64,000 bases of DNA, from positions 1-64,000 of the forward strand of contig CAVUHK010000009.1 of NCBI GenBank assembly GCA_963741315.1, in the 5' to 3' direction. Position numbers and translations under genes: made by a program. The notes beneath the pieces were generated by a model. It searched no databases. It worked only from the letters and a program-made list of their open reading frames with translations, and was not told the origin of the DNA. The stretch's first letter is position 1, and every line of letters begins with the position of its first letter. The DNA is from PALSA-1003 sp963741315. Lineage in GTDB: Bacteria > Pseudomonadota > Gammaproteobacteria > Burkholderiales > Casimicrobiaceae. Positions 16,133-25,566 of this stretch are shown piece after piece.

Positions 16133-19033
16133 ATGTCGACTACAATCAAGCGTTTTGTTGCAATCGTTTACGGTGCGACGATCTTCCTGGCGGTCACCGC
16201 CTTTCCGGCAGGAGCACACAACGTCGCTCCGGCAAGTGCCAACTCTCCAGGCGCTGCGATTGCGACGGCCGCGGGAACGGCTAACGCACTTGTTGTCGAC
16301 AACAAGGTTACGGGGCTGACACTCCGCTACCTCGGCCTGAAGCAGGATGACGGACATACCGTCGCCTTGACCGGCGCTGGACTGGACGCAATTATCCCGG
16401 GCGACCTCGTAGCTGCCACCGGTACCGTCAACGGCAACGCCATGCGCGTTACCAGCTTCACCCGAACCGCTGCCGCGGCCGGCCCGGGAAAGGCGGCTGC
16501 GCAGGGTAACGCCGTGACTCAGCTCGAGGGAACGCTGTTGCTGTATCACCTCGACTTCTTCGACGAGGGACGAGGTGAATATGGCCTCGCCGTCGCGACC
16601 GCCGACGGCAAGCAGACCTTCCTCAATGTCGCGGTCATTCCGGACACCTTGCAGCCTGGCATGAAGATCGTCGCCACGGGGACAATCTCAGCCGACGCGC
16701 GCTCGCTCGACGTCACCGACATCTCGGTGGTTGCACTGCCGCCGCTGCGCGCTTCCGATGTCACCGCCAACGCGACAACCAACAATGTGCTGGTGATGCC
16801 GATCAAATTCTCCGACTCGCCCGCCGACAGCTTTACGCCGGACCAGATCAAGACCGAGTTCCAGACCCGCGTCGCGCCGTACTACTCCGAGGTGTCGTAC
16901 GGCCAGCAACTGCTCAACGTCACCGTCGCCTGCTCGTCTTCTTCCATGCCGAGCGGGTGCGCCGCCAACACCATGCCGGGCGGCTGGCTCAAGGGCAGTG
17001 GCACGACGCCGCCCGCCTGCGACTGGTCGACCATGGGCTCGCTTGCGGATGCCGCGGCGACCGCGGCCGGCTACACCGTCAGCAGCTACCAGAACAAGTA
17101 CTACGTTCTCCCCGGCAACAATGGTTGCGGTTGGGCAGGCCTGGCCTACGTCGGGATCGGTCTGGCGTGGAGTGCCAATGTCAACGCGCTCTGGGTGTAC
17201 GGCCACGAACTGGGTCACAACTTTGGTCTCTGGCACGCGGGTAGCGTCAATTGCGGGTCGCTGGTGATCGGCTCCGGTTGCGGCGTTTCCGAATATGGCG
17301 ACCCGTTCGACGTCATGGGCAACATCCGGCAGATGCATTTCAACGCCATGCAAAAGCAGCGGCTGAACTGGATTCCGGGCACCTCGGTCAAGACCCACAC
17401 CTCAGGCACGCAGACCTACCAGCTCTCGCCGCTCGAGACCGGCGGGCAGTCGACCTACGCGGTGAAGATCCCGACCAGCAACGCCAACCGGACCTACTGG
17501 GTCGAATTCCGTCAGCCGATCGGTTTCGACAGCCCGCTGTCGGGACTGCCCAACTTGGGCGCACAGATTCGCGTGCAGTCGCCGTTCGAGTCGACAGGCG
17601 GTTCCGATGACACTGAAATACTCGACCTGACCCCCGGTGATGGCAATTTCGATAACGCGACGCTGCTCGCGACCGCACCTGCCTACGTCGACAGCAGCAC
17701 CGGCGTCACCATCAGCGTCAACAGCGCCACGCCTGGCGCGTCCGGCCTGCTCACAGTGACCGTCGCCATGGGCGGCAAGACAAACACCACTACCACCCTC
17801 GCGACCACGGGCACCCCGGCGAATGTCGGCACCTCGGTAACGTTCACCGCAAGCGTGCTCGGCAATGCGCCCACCGGCAATGTCGCGTTCACCGATGGCG
17901 GCACGACCATGACTGGCTGCGCCGGCGTGGCGCTGACGGGTAGTGGCAACACGAGGACCGCCGCCTGCAGCAGCAGTGCGCTCACTGTAGGAACGCACAA
18001 CATCGTCGCTACCTACGCCGGCGACGCTAGCAACAACCCGTCCACCAGCGCCACGCTGTCGCAGGTCATGAATGCGGCGGGCACGACCAATTTCGCGCTG
18101 GCCAGCAACGGCGGCGCCGCCTTCGCGTCGAGTACATACAGCGTGTACCTGCCAGCGTCCTCGCTGGTCAATGGAGATCACAAAGGCCTCAACTGGGGCA
18201 ACGGCGGCGGCTGGGCGGACGGCACGCCAAATTCCTTCCCCGACTGGGTGTCGGTCAACTTCAACGGAATGAAGTCGATCAGTTCGGTGGTGGTCTATAC
18301 CCTCCAGGACAACTACACCAATCCGGTCGAGCCGACCGATACCATGACCTTCAGCAGCTACGGCGTGACTGATTTCGCGGTGCAGGCGTGGGTCGGCAAT
18401 GCGTGGCAAACAGTGGCCACTGTCACCGGCAACAACCTGGTCAAGAAGACGGTCACATTCTCGCCGGTGACCACCGACCGCATCCGCATCTACATCACCG
18501 GCGCGCTGGCGTCGTCTTCGCGGCTGACGGAAATCGAGGCGTGGGGTGTCAACGCCGGCAACCTCAACGTTGCCAGCGTCGGCAATGGCGCCGTTGCATC
18601 CGCGTCGAGCGTCTACTACACCGGTTGGCTGCCAGTCGCAACGGTGAACGACTCGGAGCGCGCGGGCATGTACTGGGGCCTGGGCAACGGCTGGGCGGAC
18701 GGGACACCGAACGCCTACCCCGATTGGGTGCAGATACAGTTCAGCGGCCAGAGGAGCATCAGCAGCGTGGTCGTGTACACGGTGCAGGACGCGTTCAATT
18801 CGCCTTCGGACCCGACCGACACGATGACCTTTACCACCTTTGGCATCACTGACTTCAACGTCCAGTACTGGAATGGCAGCGCCTGGGTGACGTTGGGTTC
18901 GATGACGGGCAACAACCTGGTCAAGAAGACGTTCAACTTCACCGCGGTCACGACCGACCGCATCCGCGTGAACATCAACAACGCCATGGCGTCGTCGTCG
19001 CGCATCACCGAAATCGAGGCCTGGGGCAACTAG
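16133..19033 (+). CDS. secreted gametolysin-like (M11) zinc metalloprotease with Ig-like and two discoidin-like domains
   Basis: Large exported protease of 966 residues. A signal peptide (hydrophobic to about residue 30, ending PAGA) is followed by a propeptide-like region and a catalytic domain with the metzincin motif HELGHNFGLWH at residues 358-368 (three His zinc ligands and the catalytic Glu359) and a Met-turn-like FDVMGN downstream. The pattern resembles peptidase family M11 (gametolysin). An Ig-like domain (about 546-645) follows, then two related domains of about 160 residues (about 648-808 and 808-966), each with GWADGTPN, PDWV, SSVVVYT, TDTMTF, LVKKT and ITEIEAWG or LTEIEAWG, of the F5/8 type C (discoidin-like, carbohydrate-binding) sort. 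Start ATG 16133 is chosen over the TTG four codons upstream. The likely job is degrading extracellular glycoproteins; substrate is unknown. Confidence 0.88.
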   Translation: MSTTIKRFVAIVYGATIFLAVTAFPAGAHNVAPASANSPGAAIATAAGTANALVVDNKVTGLTLRYLGLKQDDGHTVALTGAGLDAIIPGDLVAATGTVNGNAMRVTSFTRTAAAAGPGKAAAQGNAVTQLEGTLLLYHLDFFDEGRGEYGLAVATADGKQTFLNVAVIPDTLQPGMKIVATGTISADARSLDVTDISVVALPPLRASDVTANATTNNVLVMPIKFSDSPADSFTPDQIKTEFQTRVAPYYSEVSYGQQLLNVTVACSSSSMPSGCAANTMPGGWLKGSGTTPPACDWSTMGSLADAAATAAGYTVSSYQNKYYVLPGNNGCGWAGLAYVGIGLAWSANVNALWVYGHELGHNFGLWHAGSVNCGSLVIGSGCGVSEYGDPFDVMGNIRQMHFNAMQKQRLNWIPGTSVKTHTSGTQTYQLSPLETGGQSTYAVKIPTSNANRTYWVEFRQPIGFDSPLSGLPNLGAQIRVQSPFESTGGSDDTEILDLTPGDGNFDNATLLATAPAYVDSSTGVTISVNSATPGASGLLTVTVAMGGKTNTTTTLATTGTPANVGTSVTFTASVLGNAPTGNVAFTDGGTTMTGCAGVALTGSGNTRTAACSSSALTVGTHNIVATYAGDASNNPSTSATLSQVMNAAGTTNFALASNGGAAFASSTYSVYLPASSLVNGDHKGLNWGNGGGWADGTPNSFPDWVSVNFNGMKSISSVVVYTLQDNYTNPVEPTDTMTFSSYGVTDFAVQAWVGNAWQTVATVTGNNLVKKTVTFSPVTTDRIRIYITGALASSSRLTEIEAWGVNAGNLNVASVGNGAVASASSVYYTGWLPVATVNDSERAGMYWGLGNGWADGTPNAYPDWVQIQFSGQRSISSVVVYTVQDAFNSPSDPTDTMTFTTFGITDFNVQYWNGSAWVTLGSMTGNNLVKKTFNFTAVTTDRIRVNINNAMASSSRITEIEAWGN

Positions 19034-19134
19034 CTTCCTGTCTCGCCACTCCAGCGCCTTCCCGTCACATCGGGAGGGCGCCGAAGACAAGGGCCTGCGA
19101 GCGTGGTCGCTCTCGCATGCGCCGCGGCACTACA

Positions 19135-19872
19135 ATGGCGGTCGTGTCCAGGACCTTCGCGCCTTCGTGTCACGCTCTGCCCGCGCCTGATCCGGCCATC
19201 GCACTGTGGTTATGCGATCTGGAGCGCGATCCTGCCGAAGTCGATGCGTTCACAACGTACCTGTCGGTCGACGAGCGCGCACGAGCGGCGCGCTTCGGCA
19301 CCGCGCAGTTGCGCAATCGCTGGATCGCCGGCCGCGCTACGTTGCGCCTGCTCCTAGGAAGCGCCTTGGGCGTGAATCCCGCCGACATCCGAATCGCTCG
19401 CGGCAGGCGCGGCCGCCCCGAGCTCGCCGGTCCGCGACGGCTCGACTTCAACGTTTCGCACACCGACGGCATCGCGCTGATCGGGCTCGGCCATGCGCTG
19501 CCGCGGGCTGCGCGCATCGGTGTTGACCTCGAGCGCGCCGACCGGCGAGTGAATGCCGATCGACTGGCGCGCAAATTCCTCACCGAGCGAGAGCGGGCAG
19601 CGCTCTTGCCGCTCACCACCGAACAACGGCGCATGCAGTTTCTGCGCCTGTGGACGTGCAAGGAAGCAATGAGCAAGGCGACCGGCGATGCGCTGTCGGC
19701 GCCATTTGCGCGCCTCGACGTCAGTCTCGTGCCCAATCTGGAGTTGCAGGAGGGTCCGCCGCCGTACACATCTGTGGACTGGCGCCTTATGGCGGCCGAC
19801 GCGGGTGACGAGTTGATCGCAACTGTCGCCGTCTGGCGGCGCGAGCCACCCGGCGAGGGGCCCCATGCGTAG
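19135..19872 (+). CDS. 4'-phosphopantetheinyl transferase (Sfp type)
   Basis: Transfers the phosphopantetheine arm of CoA to a carrier protein. The Sfp-type motifs are present: RGRPEL, FNVSHTDGIALIGLG, IGVDLE (Mg-binding) and RLWTCKEAMSKATGD (the usual W-x-x-KEA-x-x-K). The length of about 245 residues is normal for this class. No polyketide, peptide-synthetase or acyl carrier gene is nearby, so its partner lies elsewhere, or it serves the fatty-acid carrier. A TACAAT sequence overlaps the ATG; if it is a -10 box, translation would begin at the in-frame GTG at 19144 instead. Confidence 0.88.
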   Translation: MAVVSRTFAPSCHALPAPDPAIALWLCDLERDPAEVDAFTTYLSVDERARAARFGTAQLRNRWIAGRATLRLLLGSALGVNPADIRIARGRRGRPELAGPRRLDFNVSHTDGIALIGLGHALPRAARIGVDLERADRRVNADRLARKFLTERERAALLPLTTEQRRMQFLRLWTCKEAMSKATGDALSAPFARLDVSLVPNLELQEGPPPYTSVDWRLMAADAGDELIATVAVWRREPPGEGPHA

Positions 19873-19964
19873 CATGGGGATCGACGGCAAGGCGAGTCGA
19901 CGCTGCGGCCGACACGCCGCACTTCTTGTTCGCGGTGACAGTACAAGGAGGCCGCTACGCGAGG

Positions 19965-20867
19965 CTAGCGATTCCTGTCGCGTGATGGGGAAGCAGTCGT
20001 CCTGCCCGCTGGAGCCGCGGGCTTCGCGACTTTCCATTTGTTCTGCAGCCAAAGCCAGTCCGCCGGGCTCGCGCGAATATCGCGCTCGAGCGCCTGCGCG
20101 TAGCGCTCGACGATCATTTCGTTGGCGTCGACGTCGTACGGCGGTCTGGCCAGGTCCACCAGCCGCACCGAGTAGTAACCGCGCCGGACGCGCCGCATCG
20201 AAACGTAGAGAACACGCGCCTCGAGAAATTGCGCCATCTTGCCGGCCCCCTTGAAGAAGGCCGTGTCCTGGCCGAGAAAGCGCGTCCAGTGCTTCGGATC
20301 CTGCTTGTGCTTGGGTGTCTGGTCCGCGATCAGCGCGTAGGCGCGTGCCTGGTCGGCGAGATTCATCATGTGAAAGATGAACTCCTCGCGCGGAATGAAG
20401 CGGTTTCCGAATCGTCCTCGCGCCTCGCGCAGGAAGGTGTCGATCGCCTCGACTTTCTGACGCTGGTAGACGACGTCGATGGTGATGCCGAAGTGCGCGC
20501 TCGCCGCGAGCGACAGCCATTCCCAGTTGCCGAAGTGCGCGGTGAGCAGGATCACCGACTGCTTCGCCGCGACGCACTCGGTGATCAGTTCGGAGTTCTC
20601 GAAGGCGACGCGCCGGCCCAGCGCGTCGGCGCTGGCCCCGAAGCCCCAGGCCGCCTCGACCAGCGTATCGGCGAGATTGCGATACGAGTCGCGGACGATG
20701 CGCGAGCGCTCCTCCGCGCTTTTCTCGGGAAAGGCATTGGCGACGTCGAGTTCGGCGCGGTCGCGCCGCCAGTGCATGACGCGAAACGCCACAAAATAAA
20801 TCAGACGCGCGAAGCCGTGCATCAACCACAGCGGAATGCGCGTCAGCGCTTTGAGTACGACCTGCAT
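19965..20867 (-). CDS. LpxL/HtrB-family lysophospholipid or lipid A acyltransferase
   Basis: Inner-membrane acyltransferase that adds a secondary acyl chain to lipid A or a related acceptor. The catalytic H-x4-E motif is in TAHFGNWEWLSL. The family-typical N-terminal membrane anchor (LWLMHGFARLIYFVAFRVMHWR) and NAFPEKSAEERSRIVRDSY follow the pattern of the HtrB group, as do IADQTP and a C-terminal WLWLQNKWK (usual form W-x-H-x-R-F/W). The length of 300 residues is normal. It stands alone on the minus strand between the phosphopantetheinyl transferase and livF. The precise acyl donor and acceptor are not readable. Confidence 0.87.
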   Translation of the reverse strand: MQVVLKALTRIPLWLMHGFARLIYFVAFRVMHWRRDRAELDVANAFPEKSAEERSRIVRDSYRNLADTLVEAAWGFGASADALGRRVAFENSELITECVAAKQSVILLTAHFGNWEWLSLAASAHFGITIDVVYQRQKVEAIDTFLREARGRFGNRFIPREEFIFHMMNLADQARAYALIADQTPKHKQDPKHWTRFLGQDTAFFKGAGKMAQFLEARVLYVSMRRVRRGYYSVRLVDLARPPYDVDANEMIVERYAQALERDIRASPADWLWLQNKWKVAKPAAPAGRTTASPSRDRNR

Positions 20868-20914
20868 CGAGATGACGGCGACTGTTGAGGACCGCGGCGA
20901 CTATAGACGAGTGG

Positions 20915-20946
20915 CCAGGGCGCGGCAACGCGGCCGCCGTCCCTGG
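20915..20946 (-). terminator. GC-rich hairpin after livF
   Basis: CCAGGG and CCCTGG enclose a further GCGGC/GCCGC pairing, 11 bases beyond the livF stop. There is no T-run, so a Rho-independent stop is doubtful; it could instead protect the 3' end. Confidence 0.35.
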
Positions 20947-20957
20947 CGACGCCTCGC

Positions 20958-21662
20958 CTACGCGACCGCCACCAACCGATCCAGCGTCGCCGGGTCGCGC
21001 AGGAGCGCGTCGCTGGTCGACCGGTGCACGACCCTGCCCCGATCGAGCACGATCGCCTGCTGCGTCAATTGCAGCGCCAGGCGTGCGTGCTGCTCGACGA
21101 CGATGACCGCGAATTCGCCCGCGCGCACGATCTCGCCGATGACCCGCATCAACTCCTGGACGATGATCGGCGCGAGGCCCTCCATGGGTTCGTCGAGCAG
21201 CAGCAGCTTCGGGTTGGTCATGAGCGCGCGCGCGATCGCCAGCATCTGCTGCTCGCCGCCGGAAAGCTGGTTGCCGAGATTGCGCCGCCGCTCGGCCAGT
21301 TTCGGGAAGATCCCGTACACTCGCTCCAGGTTCCACGAACCACCGCCGCGCGCGACGACCGTCAGGTGTTCCTCGACGGTCAGCGATGGAAACATGAACC
21401 GCTCCTGCGGCACCCAACCCAGGCCCGCGTGCGCGCGACGGTAGGTCGGGACCTCGGTGAGGTCTTCGCCGTTGAACACGACTCTGCCCTTCTGCAACCG
21501 GGTGAGCCCCATCAGCGTGAGCAGCAGCGTGGTCTTGCCGACGCCGTTGCGTCCGAGCAGCGCCAGGCTCTCGCCCGGCGCCAGCCTGACCTCGACGTTT
21601 TCGAGGACGATCGAATCGCCGTAGCCGGCGGTCAGCGCCTCGGCGAACAGCAGGTCAGACAT
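20958..21662 (-). CDS. livF: branched-chain amino acid type ABC transporter ATPase LivF
   Basis: Second ATPase of a LIV-type importer, working in the cytoplasm on the LivHM channel. Walker A is GRNGVGKTT, the signature NQLSGGEQQMLAIARAL and Walker B LLLLDEPMEGLAP, all typical for LivF. I start at the ATG at 21662 (MSDLLFAEALTAGYGDS), which overlaps the livG end by 8 bases; upstream in-frame sequence is only livG in another frame. The length of 234 residues is normal. LIV-type systems carry branched-chain amino acids, but relatives take urea, amides or aromatic compounds. Substrate is open here because no binding protein gene is present in the window. Confidence 0.94.
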   Translation of the reverse strand: MSDLLFAEALTAGYGDSIVLENVEVRLAPGESLALLGRNGVGKTTLLLTLMGLTRLQKGRVVFNGEDLTEVPTYRRAHAGLGWVPQERFMFPSLTVEEHLTVVARGGGSWNLERVYGIFPKLAERRRNLGNQLSGGEQQMLAIARALMTNPKLLLLDEPMEGLAPIIVQELMRVIGEIVRAGEFAVIVVEQHARLALQLTQQAIVLDRGRVVHRSTSDALLRDPATLDRLVAVA

Positions 21663-22408
21663 GCTCGGCCTCGCCGAGATACACCTCGCGCACGCGGCGA
21701 TCGGCGGCGATCTCCTCCGGCGTGCCCTCGACCAGCACTGCGCCGGCGACGAGCACCGTGATCCGCTCGGCAAACTTGAACACCAGGTTCATGTCGTGCT
21801 CGATGAACACGATGGTCACCTCGCGTGGGAGGGCTGCGATGACCGCGAACAGCTCGGCGCTTTCCGCCGAGGGGATGCCCGCGGCGGGCTCGTCGAGCAG
21901 CAGCACCTTCGGCCGCGTCGCCAGCGCCAACGCGATCTCCAGCAGGCGCTGCTTGCCGTAGGGCAACTCACGGGTGACGGTTTGCGCGTCGCCGTCGAGT
22001 TTCAGGCGCGCCAGGATTTCGCTGGCCTCGTCGATGGCCGCGCGCTCGGCGAGCGCCGGACGCCACCACACGCCTCCCCTGCCAGCTGCGCTCGCAGCAC
22101 GCGAGCACGACCGATTCGAGCGCGGTGAGCCCTGGAAACAGCGTATTGATCTGGAAAGTGCGCGTCATGCCGAGCTTGACCCGCGCATGCTGCGGCAATG
22201 AGGTCACCCTGGTGTCGCCGAGGTAGACCTCGCCCGCGCTCGGCGCGAGCACGCCGGTGAGCAGGTTGATGAACGTGGTCTTGCCGGCGCCGTTGGGGCC
22301 GATCAACGCGTGGCGCGCGCCCGCCTCGAACGACAGGCTTACGTCGGAGTTGGCGCGAAAGGCGCCGAAGGACTTGCCGAGACCCACGGTGCGCAGTGCG
22401 GCGCTCAA
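21655..22408 (-). pseudogene. livG: LivG-type ABC transporter ATPase, frameshifted
   Basis: First ATPase of the same importer. The N-terminal half starts with a TTG at 22408 that overlaps the livM stop (TTGA), giving MSAALRTVGLGKSFGAF, Walker A GPNGAGKTT and MTRTFQINTLFPGLTALE. The C-terminal half, from WWRPALAERAAIDEASEIL through the signature LPYGKQRLLEIALAL and Walker B LLLDEPAAG to the stop, is in another frame. Dropping one base in the CCCC run at 22076-22079 joins the halves as CERSWQGG-VWWRPAL and gives 250 residues, the normal length. All ATPase motifs are conserved on both sides, so a sequence error or very recent mutation is more likely than old decay. If real, the transporter would lack one ATPase. 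Confidence 0.85.
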
Positions 22409-23427
22409 GTCTGCCTCTTGCCGAAGCGTGCGCGCAGCGCGTTGAGGCCGCCGAGAATGCCGCCGCGCGCGAACAGCACGATGATCACCAGCAGGAGGCC
22501 AAGCCAGAACTCCCAGTACACCGGGTTCAGGCTCGACAGATACGACTGCAGCAGCATGAAGACCGCTGCGCCGATCAGGCCGCCATACAGGTATCCGGTG
22601 CCACCGAGGACCAGCATGATCATCAGATCGGCGGAGCGATTGAAGGCGAAGACATCGATGCCGACGAATTGCGTGGTCTGTGCGAGCAGCGCGCCGGCGA
22701 TGCCGGCGATGCCGGCGCCGACGGTATACACCGCCACCAGTTTGCGCGGCACCGAGGCACCGATCGCTGGCATGCGTTTCTCGCCTTCGCGAATCCCGCG
22801 CAGCGAGAGGCCGAACGCCGATCGCACCAGCGTGCGCGTGATCATGAACACGATGAACAGCACGACCAGGCAATAGACATACGCGGTCTTGCCGTTCATG
22901 CCGAATGCGAATACGCCGAACAGCTTGCCCATCTCGACTCCCGACAATCCGTCGACGCCACCGGTGATCGAGGAAGCCTGGTTGGAGGCCTCGTAGAGCA
23001 TCAGGCCGATGCCCAGCGTGACCATGAGTCGCGTCAGGTCCTGGCCGCGCACGACCAGGAAGCTGGTCAGCAGCCCCGCCAGCGTCGCCACCATGGTCGC
23101 CAGCAGCAGTCCGGACAGAGGCTCGCCCCAGCCGTACTTGGCCAGCAGTCCCGCGGTGTAGGCGCCCAGCCCGAAGAATGCCGCGTGCCCGAGCGAGACA
23201 ATGCGCGCGTAGCCAAGGATCAGGTCGAGCGACATGGCAAACAGCGCGGTGATCAGGATCTGGCTTCCCAGCGTCAGGTGCTTCGGGAACAGGAAGAATG
23301 CGGCGACCGGCACCAGCCAGAAGGCGATCTCGAGCCGCGAGAGCTTCCAGATCGCGAGCGGAACCCCTGGAGAACCTTCGCGCTGCGCGCTCCGGTATTC
23401 GCCCTTGGGGCGGCCCGGCGGGCTCAT
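22405..23427 (-). CDS. livM: branched-chain amino acid type ABC transporter permease LivM
   Basis: Inner-membrane channel subunit pairing with LivH. About nine to ten hydrophobic segments are visible. The family loop SLGHAAFFGLGAYTAGLLA appears near residue 80, and LRGIREGEKRMPAIG plus LGGTGYLYGGLIGAAVF mark the C-terminal half. The length of 340 residues is normal. The ATG at 23427 overlaps the livH stop (ATGA), and its own stop overlaps the livG TTG (TTGA), so translation of the three is coupled. Confidence 0.94.
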   Translation of the reverse strand: MSPPGRPKGEYRSAQREGSPGVPLAIWKLSRLEIAFWLVPVAAFFLFPKHLTLGSQILITALFAMSLDLILGYARIVSLGHAAFFGLGAYTAGLLAKYGWGEPLSGLLLATMVATLAGLLTSFLVVRGQDLTRLMVTLGIGLMLYEASNQASSITGGVDGLSGVEMGKLFGVFAFGMNGKTAYVYCLVVLFIVFMITRTLVRSAFGLSLRGIREGEKRMPAIGASVPRKLVAVYTVGAGIAGIAGALLAQTTQFVGIDVFAFNRSADLMIMLVLGGTGYLYGGLIGAAVFMLLQSYLSSLNPVYWEFWLGLLLVIIVLFARGGILGGLNALRARFGKRQT

Positions 23428-24290
23428 GCGCGCCTTCCCACGAGACCGTTGGGAAAGACCAGCAGCATCGCCACCATGACCACATAGATGATGAACGAGC
23501 CCAGCTGCGGCGCGTAGTACTTGCCGGCGACGTCGAACACGCCGAGGATCAGCGCCGCGAACAGCGGCCCCTTGATCGTGCCCGCTCCGCCGACCGCGAC
23601 GACGAGCAGGAAGTACACCATGTATTTCAGAGGAAACGTCGGATCGAGGCCGAGCACGTCGATGCCCAGTCCGCCGCCGAGGCCGGCGAGTCCCGAGCCG
23701 AGCGCGAAAGTGAGACTGAATACACGCGAGACGTTGATGCCGAGGCCGACGGAGGCCTGCTGGTTGTCGACCGAAGCGCGGATCTCGGCTCCAAAGCGGG
23801 TGCGTTCGATGAGCCAGGTAAGCGCCAGCGTCACGGCCACGACCACGCCGATCAGGAACAGGCGATACGCGCCGAAGTCCAGTCCGAGCAAGTGGACCTG
23901 GCCACGCAGGAACGGCGGCAACACCACCGGCTGTTGCTGCGGCCCGAAGAAGTAGGTCGTCGCGGCGATCGTCATGAACACCAGGCCGATGCTGAACAGC
24001 ACCTGGTCGAGGTGGGTCGCCTTGTACAGGCGGCGATAGAGCGTGCGCTCGAGGATGATGCCCGCCGCGGCCGAGACCACGAAGGCGATGGGCAGCGAGG
24101 CGAGGAAGGGAATGCCCAGCCGGCTCATCGCAATCACGCTGGCATACCCGCCAAGCATCGCGAACGCGCCGTGCGCCAGGTTGATGAAGTTCATCAAGCC
24201 CATCGTCACCGACAATCCGATGCTGATGACGAACAGCAGGCTACCGTAGGCGACGCCGTCGAAGAGTACGCCGATCAGGTTGCCCAGCAT
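23424..24290 (-). CDS. livH: branched-chain amino acid type ABC transporter permease LivH
   Basis: Inner-membrane channel subunit. It has the LivH signature MGLMNFINLAHGAFAMLGGY near residue 30, eight or so hydrophobic segments, and VVAVGGAGTIKGPLFAALI near the end. The ATG at 24290 follows a strong GGAGGACTGC. An upstream in-frame ATG lacks such a site. At 288 residues it is complete. It is the first gene of the livHMGF run, divergent from the MetE-like gene. The periplasmic binding protein normally encoded with these genes is missing here and may be elsewhere. Confidence 0.94.
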   Translation of the reverse strand: MLGNLIGVLFDGVAYGSLLFVISIGLSVTMGLMNFINLAHGAFAMLGGYASVIAMSRLGIPFLASLPIAFVVSAAAGIILERTLYRRLYKATHLDQVLFSIGLVFMTIAATTYFFGPQQQPVVLPPFLRGQVHLLGLDFGAYRLFLIGVVVAVTLALTWLIERTRFGAEIRASVDNQQASVGLGINVSRVFSLTFALGSGLAGLGGGLGIDVLGLDPTFPLKYMVYFLLVVAVGGAGTIKGPLFAALILGVFDVAGKYYAPQLGSFIIYVVMVAMLLVFPNGLVGRRA

Positions 24291-24445
24291 GCAGTCCTCC
24301 CTCGATTGCCTGCCCGCCCGGACCGCATCGTGTCGCGTCTCCCGCGCCAACAACCCGGAGCACTACGGCTGCTTTGACGAACCGTGCCGCGACCCGGATG
24401 ATAGCGCACGCGCCGTTCAATCGTCGGTCCCGAGGAGTCACGCAC

Positions 24446-25564
24446 ATGTCCGCCCGTACCAAGCCCCCGTTTCGCGCCGACCACGTCGGCAGCTTCCTGC
24501 GTCCGCAGGCCCTGCTCGAAGCCCGCGACCGGCGCAAGAAAGGCGAAATCACGCCGCAAGCGTTGCGCGCCGTCGAAGACGACGCGATTCGCGAAGTCGT
24601 CCGCTTCCAGGAAGCGGCGGGACTGCAGGGCATCACCGACGGCGAGTTCCGTCGGACCTATTTCCACATCGACTTTCTCGAGCAGCTCGCCGGCATCGAG
24701 ACCAAGGGCGGCATTTCGGTGCAGTTTCACAGCGCGTCCGGCAACGTCGATTTCGCCCCGCCGGTGATGCACGTGACCGGCAAGGTGCGTCACGTCAAGC
24801 CGATCCAGGTCGAGGACTTCAAGTTCCTGCGCTCGGTGACCACGCGCACGCCCAAGGTGACGATTCCTTCGCCGACGATGCTGCACTTCCGCGGCGGCCG
24901 CGAGGCGATCAGCCGCGAAGCGTATCCGGACATGGAAGGCTTTTTCGCCGACGTGGCTGCCGCCTATCGCGCCGAGATCGGCGCGCTCGCCGACGCGGGT
25001 TGCCGTTACCTGCAGCTCGACGACACCAACCTCGCCTACCTGTGCGACGAAAAGATGCGCGAAGGCGCGCGCAAGCGGGGCGACGACCCCAACGAACTGC
25101 CGCGCCGGTACGCACGCCTGATCAACGCAGCGATCGCCGGGCGGCCTGCCGACATGGCGGTCTGCGTGCACCTGTGCCGCGGCAATTTCAAGAGCGCGTG
25201 GGTGGCCGAAGGCGGCTACGAGCCGGTTGCAGAAGTGCTGTTCAACGAACTTGCGGTGGATGGCTACTTCCTCGAATACGACGACGCTCGCTCGGGCGAT
25301 TTCGCCCCGCTGCGCTTCGTGCCCAAGGGCAAGACCGTCGTGCTGGGATTGGTCACGACCAAGCTCGGCACGCTCGAAACCAAGGATGCGCTCAAGCAAA
25401 AGATCGACGAAGCCGCGCGGCGGATTCCCCTCGATCAACTCTGCCTTTCGCCGCAGTGCGGCTTCTCGAGCACGGTGCACGGCAACGCCATCGCGATGGA
25501 GGCGCAGGCGGCAAAGCTGCGTCTGGTGGTCGAGACGGCGCGCGAAGTCTGGGGCGGCGTGTAG
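24446..25564 (+). CDS. MetE C-terminal-like methyltransferase (cobalamin-independent methionine synthase family)
   Basis: Homologue of the catalytic C-terminal half of MetE, similar to the stand-alone YxjG/YxjH type. It shows RADHVGSFLRP near the start, DGEFRRTYFHIDFL, LQLDDTNLAYLCD, CVHLCRGN and LSPQCGFSS. The His and Cys residues in the last two match the zinc-binding set of the family, so methyl transfer to a thiol is likely, with the methyl donor unknown. It has 372 residues and no N-terminal MetE domain. The ATG at 24446 follows GAGGAGTCACGCAC. It is divergent from livH and runs tail to tail with pobA, two bases apart. Confidence 0.87.
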   Translation: MSARTKPPFRADHVGSFLRPQALLEARDRRKKGEITPQALRAVEDDAIREVVRFQEAAGLQGITDGEFRRTYFHIDFLEQLAGIETKGGISVQFHSASGNVDFAPPVMHVTGKVRHVKPIQVEDFKFLRSVTTRTPKVTIPSPTMLHFRGGREAISREAYPDMEGFFADVAAAYRAEIGALADAGCRYLQLDDTNLAYLCDEKMREGARKRGDDPNELPRRYARLINAAIAGRPADMAVCVHLCRGNFKSAWVAEGGYEPVAEVLFNELAVDGYFLEYDDARSGDFAPLRFVPKGKTVVLGLVTTKLGTLETKDALKQKIDEAARRIPLDQLCLSPQCGFSSTVHGNAIAMEAQAAKLRLVVETAREVWGGV

Positions 25565-25566
25565 CA

